Of a stretch of DNA of 64,000 nt, positions 1-12,107 are shown piece after piece. Source of the DNA: Syngnathus acus (Eukaryota; Chordata; Actinopteri; Syngnathiformes; Syngnathidae); the NCBI RefSeq assembly GCF_901709675.1, contig NC_051104.1, forward strand, positions 5,687,501 through 5,751,500, written 5' to 3'. The translations under genes were made by a program, and so were the position numbers. Position 1 is the first letter of the stretch. Every line of letters begins with the position of its first letter. The notes under the pieces were generated by a model. The model was not told where the DNA came from and searched no databases. It worked only from the letters and a program-made list of their open reading frames with translations.

Positions 1-3000
1 TGCAGGTGATGAAGGACTGCCTCTTGGCTAATGTGTGGTATGGAGCAGGTGGGGCAGTGAGGCTGGGAAGGGAGGCTACTGTTCTGCTCTTCACTTGGGA
101 GGAAATTTCCAACTGCATACAAACCCTGGCAGCACATCAAAATATTTCACATAGGAGTACTAGACATTGAGTAGCTTGTCAGAACCATGACTAACACTGC
201 CAGCATATCAAACACTGGATTGGCTGAAAGTAAAACTTTTAAAAGGATGAAGCAAAGTCTATTTTTTCTTTTTAAATGCATGTTTTAATCTCTTTCCAGA
301 GAGAAGCTGGATACTCGCAAAGAGAAACTAATAAACAGGATTGCAAAGACTTACATAATGAACACGTGCAGCACACACTTATTAAGCTCTGAAAAATTAA
401 TTTGGAAAAATAGATAATCGGACTTTTGTCTGGCAGAACTATTCCTGCAGTGACAAATCTACCTTTATATTTATTAAAACAAAACATTTATTGGGGGAAT
501 CGTCATTCCTTTACGTTTTGTCATGGCGATTTCTGCAAAAAGGTTAATCATAAAACAAAGCTAGTGGTGACCTAAGACTTTTGCATGAGTATTTTTATTT
601 TATAAATATTTTTATAAAACCTAGGAAGACTCACCAGGTAGACAGCAATGGCTCCACCAAGCAGAAATCCCAGATAGACATCAATGGCATGGTTCTTGTA
701 CTGAATAATCCGAGTCAGACCACAAATTATAGCACAGATGATGAAGGAGAAGACCAGCAAGGGCTTGAGCAATTTGGATGAGTCTGTCAGTGTGCTGTTG
801 AAGTACATCTGTTGACACAATCACTTATGTTCATTCTGATTATACTAAACATTAAAAACAGCCAATGGGGGGAAATTTTATATTTGCATTTGCACAAACT
901 CACCGAAACATAGACAGCTGCAAAAGATGCCAGAGTAGCGTGCTGGGATGGGAATGATTTTCTGCAAAGGACACAAAGATAATTCAATGCAAATCATTTT
1001 TAAAATGATTTTAATTATTCATGATTTCAAGCTGACCTGCCCCGGTTTATTGCGACAGCATCCACCCCGGAGCAGATATCGTCCATGATGTAAGGGTTCT
1101 GCTCACAGCTGATGTTTAGAGTGGTGTAGTTGGGTTTACAAACTGTGAGGAAGTAGGGGGCTGGGTAGCCCGTCATCAACTGGAGGATGTCCGTGATGAG
1201 GGCGGTCGCACAAAGACCAAATGCATGAACACCTGTGGAAAAATCACAAGTGTCAACCTGAAAAATAAAAACAAACCAACAGTGTACGAAGAAGCATACC
1301 AATAAAACGAATTGCTCGCCGAATGAAAGAGTTGAAGTTGCAGCCAGCTGCGTTGATGTTCGCCTCTGCTCCAGAACGACTTTTTCTTCGAGAAAGACAA
1401 CAAAATAGGATGGCCTCCCCGATCATGATCTGTAACACACTTGGTTAGTCAACACGGATCTGGATAAACGTATAGAATTTCGAAAAATGGGATGATGCTT
1501 AATAAGCAAGCCAGTCATGATTTGACTGGTGTCATACCGTGATGGCAGGTCCTGCAAAAGCCAAGCTAAGTAGCATCAGCAAAGGGATGACCTCATGATT
1601 AGGGTCAATGTAAGGTAGGCTCAGACTGCGGTCATGACAGTTAAAGCCAGACTTCACTGGCTTGAACAAATCTGTCCACTCCAGGAAGTACAAGCTGACC
1701 ATAGACGACACCAGGATAGGCAGCTAGAGAAGAAACGCAACAGAGGCAGAAAATTGAAGGCATAAAATGTCCGGACAAAAATGTCAAGAGGATAAATATA
1801 AGGTTACCGAGGTGCTAAGTGCTACAAATGTTCTCCATAACGCTATGCTTCAATGACAAAAGTAATTTGATTTGATAATAAGGCTAGAGGCATGGAAATT
1901 AGATTTAGATTAGATTGATTGAAGTCGCCATGTGGAATTTAATTCCATTTTATGTACAGGCTGAATTACAGCTACCTTGCGGCACTTTTCGTAGATGGCC
2001 TTTTCCATGCTCAGAATGTTCATTCACTGTTTTGATGGTGATTCGTTTGAAGTGCTCCATTCCCCAGGTGCTGCTGTGTGGATGTATTTACGTGGACCTG
2101 AATGTTTGCTAAACCCCGCATGACTTCTTTTCTTTCAGTATTTCTTCAGTTTGCATCTTCTGGGGATAGTTGATAAAGTTTCCCATGAACAGAAGACTGT
2201 GATACAATTCACCGATTAATTGACAAAATAATCGACAGATTAATCGATTATACAAATAATAGTAAAATTCAAATAATAGTAAAATTTTACATCATCCTAG
2301 CTGTGTATCTGAACTTGATGACATTAAAAGCTAAAATCTCATCGATCCTACATATTCATACTTTGATGTTAAATTCAAATGTTCTAGTATACACCAAAAT
2401 AATCGGCTTCCTTGTATTGCTCACTGTTCTCCATAAAGTGTATCCTCACACTGCAAAAAGTCGTTTAAATAAATGTTAATTTAAACCCATGAAATGTTTA
2501 GCATCATCTTCTGACTGGCAATTATGTGGATAGCAATTGACGTTGTGTATGAGAAGAGCAAACGAGCAGTTCAACGCGTTTGTGTCAGCCTTTCAGTGAT
2601 TGCAAGGGGAGATCAGAGAAAAGACACTGGCATTTGAATAATAGATGTGTAAAAATGGAAATGGGGCTCCATTGGGCCTTGACTAGAAGTCATTTTGGCA
2701 GGGACAGAGGCAGGGATAGATATTTACCTCTCAAAACTTTGTTCCGTATTGATCAATTTATATTCCTCTCAAAACATGCAGTCGAAATGATTAAAAAAAA
2801 CAATCTCATTCCATTTAAGTTCATACGTGATTACAGCAGGATGCTGAAGTTGTAGAGGCCGAGCAAATATTTTGGATCAAAAGATTTAATAGAGCGATTG
2901 GAATGAATTAGAATTCATGGCATCAAACGACCGAGTTCCGAGAGAATGATGCGAATGAGAATGAGGAAACAGTTGCTCATCTGTAAGGACTGCTACTACA

Positions 3001-4856
3001 GAGAAAGCTTTCATGGAAAGACGCTAGTTTATATCCTGAGTACTTTTGATGTGCTCATGAGCAATTCTTTACGCTACACGAACTCATTAAAAAAGGAAAC
3101 GAAAGCTTCAAATCAGTTTGAACCACTCCTACATTTTCTCTTCTGTTATTGCCTAATTTAGCATGCACTGTATTGATGGTTCAACTATTATGTAACCTAA
3201 ATTGAGTTTCTATCTCCCATACTAACCTCCTTAACGGACTTGCTTACATTGTTTTTTTTTTCAGCCACTGCATCCTAAATCTGGTTGATCTCACTTTAAC
3301 AATACTTTAGAAGTCCCAGGACTCCCCCGGTGCAAATGGGTTTCCTCGAGGCTCTGTTTTCCTTTTTTAATCATCCTCCCACTCAGGCAAATTCTCAGAA
3401 AATGTGTTGGGGAAATTATGCTTCAGTGTTACACAAATGACACTATAGACTGTTTCACACATATATTATCAATAAAACTGAGCTTTTGAACATGGCTTCT
3501 ATTTATATATGATATACACTTCATGTTATATATACAAATATGATATAAATATATATGAAAGAGGATTGAGCTGAATCGTCTATCATCGCCTAAGCTCTCT
3601 GTCAACTAGTGACCGACTTAAGAATTAGCTGGAGTGGGTATAATTTTATGTGCAAGTGGTATAATTCGCCAAGCAGAACTTTCAGCACTGACCTCATTTT
3701 GATAAGGCTACTGCTTCTTGCAAAACAATACAAGGCAAGGATACTTAAGCAATTGCCTACTAAACCCTCAAATCTAAGAGTTCTTATTTTACACATCTTT
3801 GTCAACCAAATGAGAAGATATAGGAAAGCCCCTTTGTGTGAAATATAAGCAAAAGAGTCATGCAACATCTATCGTACAGCATTAGAGGCAAATCTATAAT
3901 ATATGACAGCAGTTAGATTGTCGAGCCACGGGCCACTGGTGAATTAGAGCATGCATAAATTGTCAAGCTGGAGAAGAGAGGCAGTCACCACAAGCTACAG
4001 TCCATGAAATCTTTTTTTAAGTTGGTTGTTTTACCATCAAATTTGAAGCGAAAGCAATTCAATTGAAGTACGCATTGTGGCTTTCTGCTCTTGTCCTCCG
4101 GAGCTAGGTGTGGGAAACTTTTCATTGGGAGGTGGGGGGACGACATTACACTTATGTTTGCACTCAAAGTGACTCATGACTGAAACCACGTGTGTATATT
4201 ACAATATCAATAAATAATGAAACAAACATATTTAACTGATCGATCATCTTTTTCAAAATGATTTTAGAATAAATGTTTACTGTTTATATTTAAACATCAC
4301 ATCATCTAAATATGAAGGGGAACAAATGTTTTCGATTCTGCTGACTTTAAATGCATTTTGTAAGAATGATGAAAAAAGTAAATATGTCCTATTGGCTCAT
4401 ATCATTTCAAAGTGCATAAAAATGATACCCTCCCCCCCAGCATCCTCTACCTGGCCTTGACTTTGACACTTGTGCCCTCGACTCATGTTAAATCCATTCG
4501 TGTTTCTATTTTCGACTGAAATGTAATTTCCTGCAAATGCCGATGAGTCCCTAATGAACAGTTTGGCTTTTTTGAAATTTATGCCGCTGCAACATAAACT
4601 TAATCTTATATTTTACCACAGAATTGATGCTATTTTTTACGTTAGGTCTAGAAACAGCAGGTCATTTAATTTCGACGTTACTGTGTGTAAAATCTGGACG
4701 ATTTTTATTTGACCTACATAAGCCAAATGATGGCACACGCTTTTCAATGTATACATAATCCAATGAACAAATGAATTGACCCACCTCAACGAAATAGAAA
4801 CAAGGGAGCAGGCTGACACTGTCCTTGGTTTGAATTCCTTTTTCTCTTGCAGACAT
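1..4856 (-). CDS. plppr4: plppr4 (phospholipid phosphatase-related 4, PRG-1), 3' part outside window
   Basis: Seven exons were read on the minus strand: 4856-4785, 1723-1538, 1429-1300, 1232-1037, 961-904, 808-635 and 125-1. All junctions are GT-AG and phases agree throughout, giving 313 codons before the window edge. Seen: [77 protein letters not shown] and [11 protein letters not shown], in the order of vertebrate PLPPR4. The family is a six-pass plasma-membrane protein of neurons that modulates bioactive phospholipid signalling at synapses and lacks the phosphatase triad. Here the third motif reads [12 protein letters not shown], where active enzymes have SR and His. The last exon opens at 125 and is cut by the window, so most of the roughly 400-residue cytoplasmic tail is missing. 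The start at 4856 was chosen because the mammalian protein also begins an MSA(K/R)E segment here and G is at -3; an in-frame ATG at 4874 would add six residues. It diverges from plppr5. Confidence 0.95.
126..634 (-). other. last visible intron of plppr4
   Basis: It separates the exon ending GGAIAVYL (donor at 634) from the large C-terminal exon (acceptor AG at 126-127). It is AT-rich and nothing else was recognised. Open frames here are chance frames. Confidence 0.85.
1724..4784 (-). other. first coding intron of plppr4
   Basis: A 3.06 kb intron between the exon coding for the cytoplasmic N-terminus and the first membrane segment exon. It holds a 17-bp tandem duplication at 2254-2287 and AT-rich stretches (about 3500-3560). 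No further exon was recognised. Confidence 0.8.
2254..2287. repeat. 17-bp unit repeated twice
   Basis: The unit AAATAATAGTAAAATTC occurs at 2254-2270 and again at 2271-2287, the second copy differing only in its last base. It follows a stretch rich in ATTAATCGATTA-like inverted motifs (about 2215-2250). It lies inside a plppr4 intron. Confidence 0.8.
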
Positions 4857-5642
4857 GGCCAGACCTCCAGACATCGACACGGATCCGAGATGAGGCACGG
4901 ATGGCTCTGCTTGCCGATCAGGAGCGCTCCATGCCCTTATTTCTACATGCAAGCTCTGAACGTATCTTCCATATGCTGCAAAATGCCAAATCAGTCTGCA
5001 AACCTTTCTTTTTGCTTTTTTCCCTTTTATATATGATCTTTTTTGAATGAATATTATCTAGCTAGAGGTTCAGTTCCATGCATGTTCTACGCTGGAAAGC
5101 AGGCAGAGCACGGACGCGGTGACAGGAGGATCACCAGAAGGCGCATGCGCACTGGATCTAATTTTACAGCATGTTTCACTTGGCGATGGGAAGGTTGAAA
5201 ATTTAATACGTGTCTTACTAATTTACTTAATAACCTCCATTAGGGGAAAAACTGTCGACTCAGCACTCAATTGCGTCATAATGCATGACCAGGATCTTCC
5301 ATTCTCATGTTGGAGTCCACATTTGTGTGCTGCACAGACAAAAAAGTTCTACTTTCACCTCAAATCAAGGTGTTCACTAATAAAGTCCTTAAAATCACGA
5401 TTACGTGGTTCTGATTGACTTTTTAGCTGAGTTAATAATCTCAATGTTTTTGCTGTAATTGCTAAGAACATACAATATGATGCACAATGGGGGACCTTTT
5501 GCAAAACAATTCAAAGAGATCATATGAGGGCATCACAGAATTTGGAAACACATGAGACACCTGTTGAAGGTTCCATGTGTGGTGATTTTCTTTTTTTGGA
5601 AATGCCAAGTTACTTTTTGAAAAAGTGCGGTGTGCTGTGTTT

Positions 5643-5657
5643 CCCCCAGATGGCACT
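5643..5657 (+). promoter_or_regulatory. CTCF-like motif 1
   Basis: CCCCCAGATGGCACT matches the core CCASYAGRKGGCRS except for the third base. Found by eye, so occupancy is unknown. Confidence 0.3.
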
Positions 5658-6421
5658 AATGCCACGTGGATGGAGCAAACAGGGGGATTCTGACTATACA
5701 TGATTTCCAAAAAAAAAATTCCGTTTCCAATATAACATGATAAACATGTCAGGTACCTTGATGAAAGATCATCAAGCCAAAGAATGGGTGGTCTCTTCCT
5801 CATCATTATTTTTATTTGTATTTGATCAGGAATTGCAAATAAAAAAATAAAATTGTATAGGCACCGTGTGGAGTGCACCAAGGCTAAAAAAGTAGTGATT
5901 TTGAAAATCTTATTTTGAATCATCTTCATTATTAAAGTGTCCTCGCTGAATGCTGATATTCAGTGGGAACAGCTAAAAAGGAGCATCTTGTATCATGGGA
6001 TGCTTATTTGAACACAAATGATGCAGCCACAAGGCAAAATCAGGCTGTCTTCAGCGTTCGGGTTGTTGCCATGGTGACTGTGAAGTGAAATAAAGTGCTT
6101 GCTATCGTGGAGTGTTTATGCGTGTTGACAAGAAAAGGGTTAAAAGTGATCACTGTTGTTAGGTTAAGGTGAAAATCTCATCTTTTGCACTCAGAAGTAA
6201 TTGATCACAATTTATTATGTCCGTTTTTTCCATTAGCAATAGATAGAAATAATTGAATGATTAAATTAAGATATTATCCAGTGTAAATAGTACATTTATG
6301 TAATGCTTTTCGGAATGCTTAAAGTTGTTTTACATTAAATAATAAAACAATGATTTGCCTGTTTTTCTGGGTTGGTCACGAGACATAAACAATAAGGGTA
6401 TGTTGGACGCTAATGCCCGTC

Positions 6422-6436
6422 GACAGCAGAGGGCGC
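6422..6436 (+). promoter_or_regulatory. CTCF-like motif 2
   Basis: GACAGCAGAGGGCGCTA fits the CTCF core closely (GCAG, AGGGCGC) and points the same way as the motif at 5643. Both lie between the divergent plppr4 and plppr5 starts. Confidence 0.35.
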
Positions 6437-7691
6437 TAGAATGTCAAAATGTTCTTATATGGATCAAGGTGGGTGGAATAATCTGCTAAAATTATTTCAG
6501 CAAAGCAATATTTCTCAGAATAATTTGAAGTATTTGCAGCCTACTAGGAAGTAACTTCCTTTTTTTAAATCTCAATATTGGAAGAAAAAAATTAATTTGA
6601 GGTCGTGGCATGAGAAAATAGCACATGCACAATAAATGAGTTCTTCAACATCACTAAGTGCAGTGTTAAAAGGCTTTTAGACTTATGTGAAATTACTTAT
6701 GGCCTTGACTAACATCTCAAAATCTAATTCATCATTTCACTTCAATTTCCATTTGGTCAGTGACATGTATTGTTGTGAATCAAAACTAAATACAGTACTT
6801 TGAACTGAGCATCTGTGGGACATCCCAGAGCTCATATTTTTATTCAAGAACACTGCGGGAAGTGCTTTGACATCAGTGAGACATGAGAATAAATATTTTA
6901 CTTAGCATGCATGTACAGTAGATAAGCAGGGACTACTTAAAAAAATAGAGTCCAACCCTCTCCTGCAGTGCTTTTAATTTTTATGCACATGTGAAAGAAA
7001 TTTAACTGAACAGTTTATTTTAGTCCATTCATACTTTTGGGGGAAACAAAATCTGATCATGTTGTAATTTAGTTGTGTGAAAACAAATCTTGATGTAATT
7101 TAAGTGGACTGAGAAATAATTGATATGCTTTTTAATATGATGTGTGTGGCTGTTAGCTTGGGTGATTTTGCATGCCTCGTTGTGTGATGTATTCCTTGTA
7201 TCTGGGTCATACTGCTGCCTTTGGCATAGTAATGGTTCAAAACACAGTGTCGGCATTTCTTCTCTCCCTCAACAAATGTTCCTCACTGTTTCTTCTGAGT
7301 GAATTACGGGTCTTTATTTGTCTCTTTTGGTCATTGGATATTAAGTATGAGACACAACACAGATGGAAACATTTTTTTTTTTAAAAATTATAATTTTTTA
7401 TGGATATTATTTAAGTATTTGTTGTTAATTAAAGTAAATGGAGCGTTCTTATCTTACATCCGTCAGATAATTTTGGATATTGCCCTTTTGAATTTTTTTC
7501 CCCCCCGCATTGGACCAGTAACTCAAATCATTGAAACAGGGCTTGCAATAAATTGTCGCTGACCAATGGTGTCAGTGACCATATTGCTCAAGCCACTCTA
7601 GCTTTAGAGAGAAATAAATCCTACTTTCCAAAGCTAAAACATAAATGTCAGCGCAGAGAACCTTCTATATTTCCTTTCTGTCTCTTTCTCT

Positions 7692-7702
7692 CATATAAAG
7701 GA
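7692..7702 (+). promoter_or_regulatory. TATA-like box upstream of plppr5
   Basis: CATATAAAGGA lies about 320 bases upstream of the first usable plppr5 ATG and just before the CT-rich then purine-rich leader. It would be consistent with a single-exon 5' leader, but no transcript evidence is available. Confidence 0.25.
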
Positions 7703-8016
7703 GGTGAGCTGTGGCCAATGTGGAAAGCATCCTCCTTTGGACATCCATTAGTCACTTTCAAAATGCTTTACACGCTCATGCACACCCATTCGCTCTCCCT
7801 CCCTTCCTTTACAACCCCCCCCCCCCCTCGCTCTTTTTCTCCCCCTCACACATTGGTTGTAGCTGCAGGAGAGACAGAGCAAATTAGGGTTGGGGAGCCA
7901 TCACGAGAGGGGGCTCGACACGAAAAGCTGAGCAGCCATGAACTGCTGCCAGAATGGAGGAGGGGGATGCTGGGTTAGAAGAGCGAGGGAAATAGAAATC
8001 TTTGGAAATTAAATGT

Positions 8017-11000
8017 ATGTCATTTTCAATTTGCATCATGTTGTACTTTCAGTTGGTGATCATGGCTGGGACTGTCATGCTGGCTTATTACTTTGAATAC
8101 ACTGATACGTTCAGTGTGCATGTGCAGGGATTCTTTTGCTACGATACTACCTACACTAAACCCTACCTTGGACCGGAGGATCACAGCGCCATCCCGCCCA
8201 TCCTGCTTTATGCCGTAGTAGCGGTGTTGCCAACGTTACTGGTGAGTCTGCTTCATTAAATGAAGTTCTATGGATCAAATGGATCTTGGATATGTAATCT
8301 CGAATGTGCTGTATGATGTACCTAAGTGGAAACAGCGATCCCCTTAAATTGAGTTTGAACCCCGAGAGAGAATGATAATGAACAATGTGAGTGATTAGTA
8401 CGTTTACGGTGATGTCATATTTTGTTTGGCATCAACACTGCATTGTAGCTTTTGTGTTTGATTGGAGCGATTGGAGTGACAGAATACTATTAACTATAGA
8501 TTGTAATAATAATAATTATTTTTTGAATAAACCACTTCTAATATGGCAGAAAGTAGTGTTACAACACTAGTTAAAAAACAATAAATAAATAAATGAAATG
8601 GGTGGAACCTCCAAGGTCAAAGATGCAAAAAAAACTCTCCACTGTGACTATCTTCGTGTGTCTGCTCAACATCAACCTCAGGTGTATACCGTATTCTTTT
8701 CACAATTGTTATCTCACAATTTTGTATTATGTATATCTTTGGAAAGCATGGAAGAAAAAACAATTATAGATTTAATAAATTTTCCTCGGGCGAGAGATAC
8801 TCAGAGACACTGGAAGTGATTGGTGAGCTGAGCCTACTAAAACATGGGAGTTGTCGCATCTGGTGCCAAACGTGGAGCTCAGCAAAAACACCCTGAGCAT
8901 AGCGTCTTGACAGCAGTTTATTTACACACTTCATAAGCAGTCCAAATTTGCACAGTTCAGCTCTTCTGTCAGGTCAGCGTCCAATATGTCTTTGGAGCAG
9001 CTCTCTTTCCAATCTGCACCGCTCCCCTGAGCAGCATGCTGCCAAATTAAAGAGAACTACTGATGATAAACGGGTGTAATTTACTCAGTGGCTGAAACCA
9101 CTTGCCGCCACCACAAACATTAACTAGAAAGACTTTTTTTTTTTTTTTTACTGCTTTAGACAGAATGTACGAATGTTATTCAGGTAAACCCAATGCAAAC
9201 TTTTTGTTGCTAGCTGCCACCATTAACCATTAATGTGTAAATGTTGTCTTATTGTCTGATTTTCTTTCCTAACAGATCACAATAACAGAGACGGTGCTAT
9301 TTCTGGTCCAATATACATCAAAAGAGTTTGACAATTCAGAGAAGACTGTTGCCACAGGAGACTGCTGTTATCTCAACCCTCTAGTGCGCAGGACATTTCG
9401 TTTCCTTGGTACAGTACAATATTTACTACTCATTGAAAAGTTTGTGGTATTTAATTTTGGGTTCAATTTCATAACGGACCAATCATGCACTATGACCTTT
9501 CAAGCTGAAAGTAATTTGACCTCAAATATTAAATACATTTTGGGCGTCTCAGCAATTTTTTCACAATTCTCCTTTTGGACTAATTCATGAACTTGAAAAC
9601 TTTTGCCGATGTATAATCATTGCACCATAGAAAAATAAGATTCAAGTAAATAATTAACATGACACTCTGCATACATGGTCACATATGATGTCACCCCTTC
9701 TACTGTTATTCCTTTTTTATACAGCAGATGCATTAACTGCATATTTGATGGTGAGTCCCAGCACAGTGTGTGTCTTTTGTAATAAAACTCAAATCGGCCG
9801 TTCCAAGCCTTAGAAAATACGCTTTTGATCCTTTCTTCGCCACTGTTTGATCATTAAACACATTTACATATTTTTAGTGCAATGCAAAGAAAACACATCG
9901 CTCCTGCAGCTTTATCAAATTGAATTATGTCCATGCCCTAATAAGCAATTTTAGAGGTTAAGGATGGCTAGCTAGAAAGCAGCAGTCATCCGTAAAACAC
10001 AAAGCGCCTACATCGCCACGTTTGTGGCGGGGGGGGGGGGGGGTGGAGTAGGACAGAATTAGAACGATGAGCCTCTGCCGCAAGTGAGTCACACAAGGCT
10101 TGACAAAATCCATTTATTGCTTGTTAAAAATGGACTTGTCAACATCTGGAGCTGCTATGACGAAGGCCAACAAACTAAATTGGCATACCTTGTTTAAAAC
10201 AATATGTACGGAATAAGGGGAATGGAATATGGTGTGAATTTCGGGTTGGGTGTTTATACCGTCGGCCCATTAGAATCACAATTTATTAATAAATGATATC
10301 TTTGTGTTTTTCTTCACCAGGAGTTTACACTTTTGGCCTCTTCACTGTTGACATCTTTGTCAACGCAGGCCAAGTAGTGACGGGAAACCTGGCGCCTTAT
10401 TTCATGACCATCTGTAAACCAAACTACACAGCGCTGGGTTGCCATCAGGCCCTCCGCTATATCAACCATCAGGAGGCCTGCACAGGAAACCAGAATGACA
10501 TCCTGCATGCCCGAAAAACATTCCCTTCCAAGGAGGCTGCTCTCAGCATATATGCAGCACTCTACTTGGCTGTGAGTTCCTAATTTGGTTTTCTTATATA
10601 TTCAATGGTAACAATAGAAATGCTGCTTTTCCAATTGATTTAACTATGAGACAATCGATCGTGCATTTACCATACATTTCTTTGCTTGATATTATTTGGG
10701 TCACCTTCAGTTCCGTGACAAGGTGCAACAGCGGTTTGCGACAAAAAAAACCCAAAAAACTCCAAACGCGATGAAAGGTGACAGCAGAAGCTTAAAAAAG
10801 AAGCCAGGAGTCAGTAAATTTTACAGAAGCGTCACTTCAATTTTGCAGCTTTTAGTTGTTTTCCCTGCCTTTTGAGCCTGTGCGTGCATCCAGTAATTGT
10901 AAGCACGGATGTCAGATATGGGTCACATTAAAGTCAATGTCATACAACAAACAATTCAGACTATAAAAACATGCTAATAGAGGAAAATCCCCAAGACCAG

Positions 11001-12107
11001 AAAATAGCATAACAAATAAATGATCTTGATTTTTTTTCTACCTTCCTTTCAGATGTACGTGACGTGCACGGTTCAGGTAAAAGGCACTCGTCTTGCCAAA
11101 CCGGTTTTGTCCCTCGCCCTTATGTGTCTGGCCTTCATCACGGGATTAAATCGCATAGCGGAATACCGTAACCACTGGTCAGATGTCATCGCTGGCTTCT
11201 TGATTGGCACTGCCATCGCCACGTTCTTAGTGAGTTCCAAAACAATACAATCAAATATAACCACAAAAGTGGATGTAAAGGATTATTTTGTTTTATTTTC
11301 TGCTTAGGTGGTGTGCGTGGTTCATTTTTTCAAAGGGAAGTTGCTACTGAATGATGACACACCGATAGAATTGCAAGCGCACACGACAATTCTGGGCATA
11401 GGCCAAGTCGAGAGTCCTCTGGAGAAGTACATCGCCTCACAGGTCAGTGCAATGTTTGTTGACAATATTCAGCAAATTGTCTATATAGTGTGTGTTTCTT
11501 CTAATTGCAACTGATATGATTTGGTTTTTTTACGTAGACAAGTTTAAAAAATTTAGGATAACGTGAGATAAAGATAAGTGACGACTATGCTTGGACGTGC
11601 ACATCTCTCCTGAGACAAGTTCTGATGTAACAAATAGGGTAGCAGCATATTGGAGTCGAAGAGTAACATTTTGCCTGCCAATGATACAAACAAACTGTCT
11701 GGGAGATGATCCAGTAGTCCATTAAATTCAAATGTCTACAGCAAAAAAAAAAAAAAAAATCCATCTGTGAAAATTTCAGTTGCCTGAAGATGGACAAAAA
11801 AAAAATCACCTCACAAAAAGCTTGGCAGAAAACAACCAGCCTAAAAATAGCACAGCAAGGAAGCCTTGGAGCTAAAACAAACAAAAAAAAAAAGACAGGG
11901 ATGAAAGAATTTAGAAAAGAAGCTGGGCAATATTTTTGCATTGTCATGTGTTACATAATAGCTCAACACTTCTGAACGTTTAGCAACATCTTATTTTTAA
12001 GATTCACGTCAGTAATCACTCTCCATCATATGTATTGTTTGCACCAAGTAATCTATTTTTCTTTTCCTTTGCCGTAGAATCACATCACATTTGCTGAGGT
12101 CACATGA
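8017..12107 (+). CDS. plppr5: plppr5 (phospholipid phosphatase-related 5, PRG-5), complete
   Basis: Six exons on the plus strand: 8017-8241, 9276-9408, 10321-10571, 11053-11229, 11308-11442 and 12078-12107. All are GT-AG with consistent phase, giving 316 residues (309 if the ATG at 8038 is used); human PLPPR5 is 321. Diagnostic stretches are MLYFQLVIMAGTVMLAYYFE, GDCCYLNPLVRRTFRFLG, VYTFGLFTVDIFVNAGQVV, RKTFPSKEAALS, RIAEYRNHWSDVIAGFL, VESPLEK and the family's C-terminal NHIT-FAEVT. It is predicted to be a six-pass neuronal plasma-membrane protein that promotes filopodia and neurites. It is not expected to be an active phosphatase: the second motif reads PSKE at 10524-10535, where enzymes have PSGH, and the third has NR and Asn where SR and His are required. 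The final exon codes only nine residues and the stop. The exact start is uncertain because the sequence before codon LVIM also resembles a splice acceptor. It converges on snx7. Confidence 0.95.
8242..9275 (+). other. plppr5 intron 1
   Basis: Donor GTGAGT at 8242, acceptor AACAG ending at 9275. It is AT-rich with a T13-like run near 9136. No exon or repeat family was recognised. Confidence 0.85.
9409..10320 (+). other. plppr5 intron 2
   Basis: Donor GTACAG at 9409, acceptor TTCACCAG ending at 10320. It contains an uninterrupted G15 run at 10029-10043. Nothing else was recognised. Confidence 0.85.
10029..10043. repeat. poly-G run (G15)
   Basis: Fifteen consecutive G within plppr5 intron 2. 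Such runs are prone to slippage and assembly-length error. Confidence 0.9.
10572..11052 (+). other. plppr5 intron 3
   Basis: Donor GTGAGT at 10572, acceptor CCTTTCAG ending at 11052. Nothing else was recognised. Confidence 0.85.
11443..12077 (+). other. plppr5 intron 5
   Basis: Donor GTCAGT at 11443, acceptor GCCGTAG ending at 12077, before the tiny terminal exon. It is rich in A runs. The minus-strand open frame at 11585-11947 here is phenylalanine-rich low-complexity sequence, not a gene. Confidence 0.8.

Larger units (their letters stand above)
4875..8016. other. divergent intergenic region plppr4 / plppr5
   Basis: About 3.1 kb between the two head-to-head genes. It must hold both upstream regions and 5' untranslated sequences, though upstream non-coding exons cannot be excluded. 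Two CTCF-like motifs (5643 and 6422) lie here. The last 250 bases are first CT-rich (7775-7850), then purine-rich and GC-richer (7865-7990), like a 5' untranslated region. Open frames here, such as 5462-5929 minus, show no recognisable protein. Confidence 0.7.

Noticed and set aside
5462-5929. 155-residue minus-strand frame between plppr4 and plppr5
   Set aside because: No familiar motif, no splice context, AT-rich codons.
11585-11947. 120-residue minus-strand frame
   Set aside because: Phenylalanine runs come from A tracts within a plppr5 intron.
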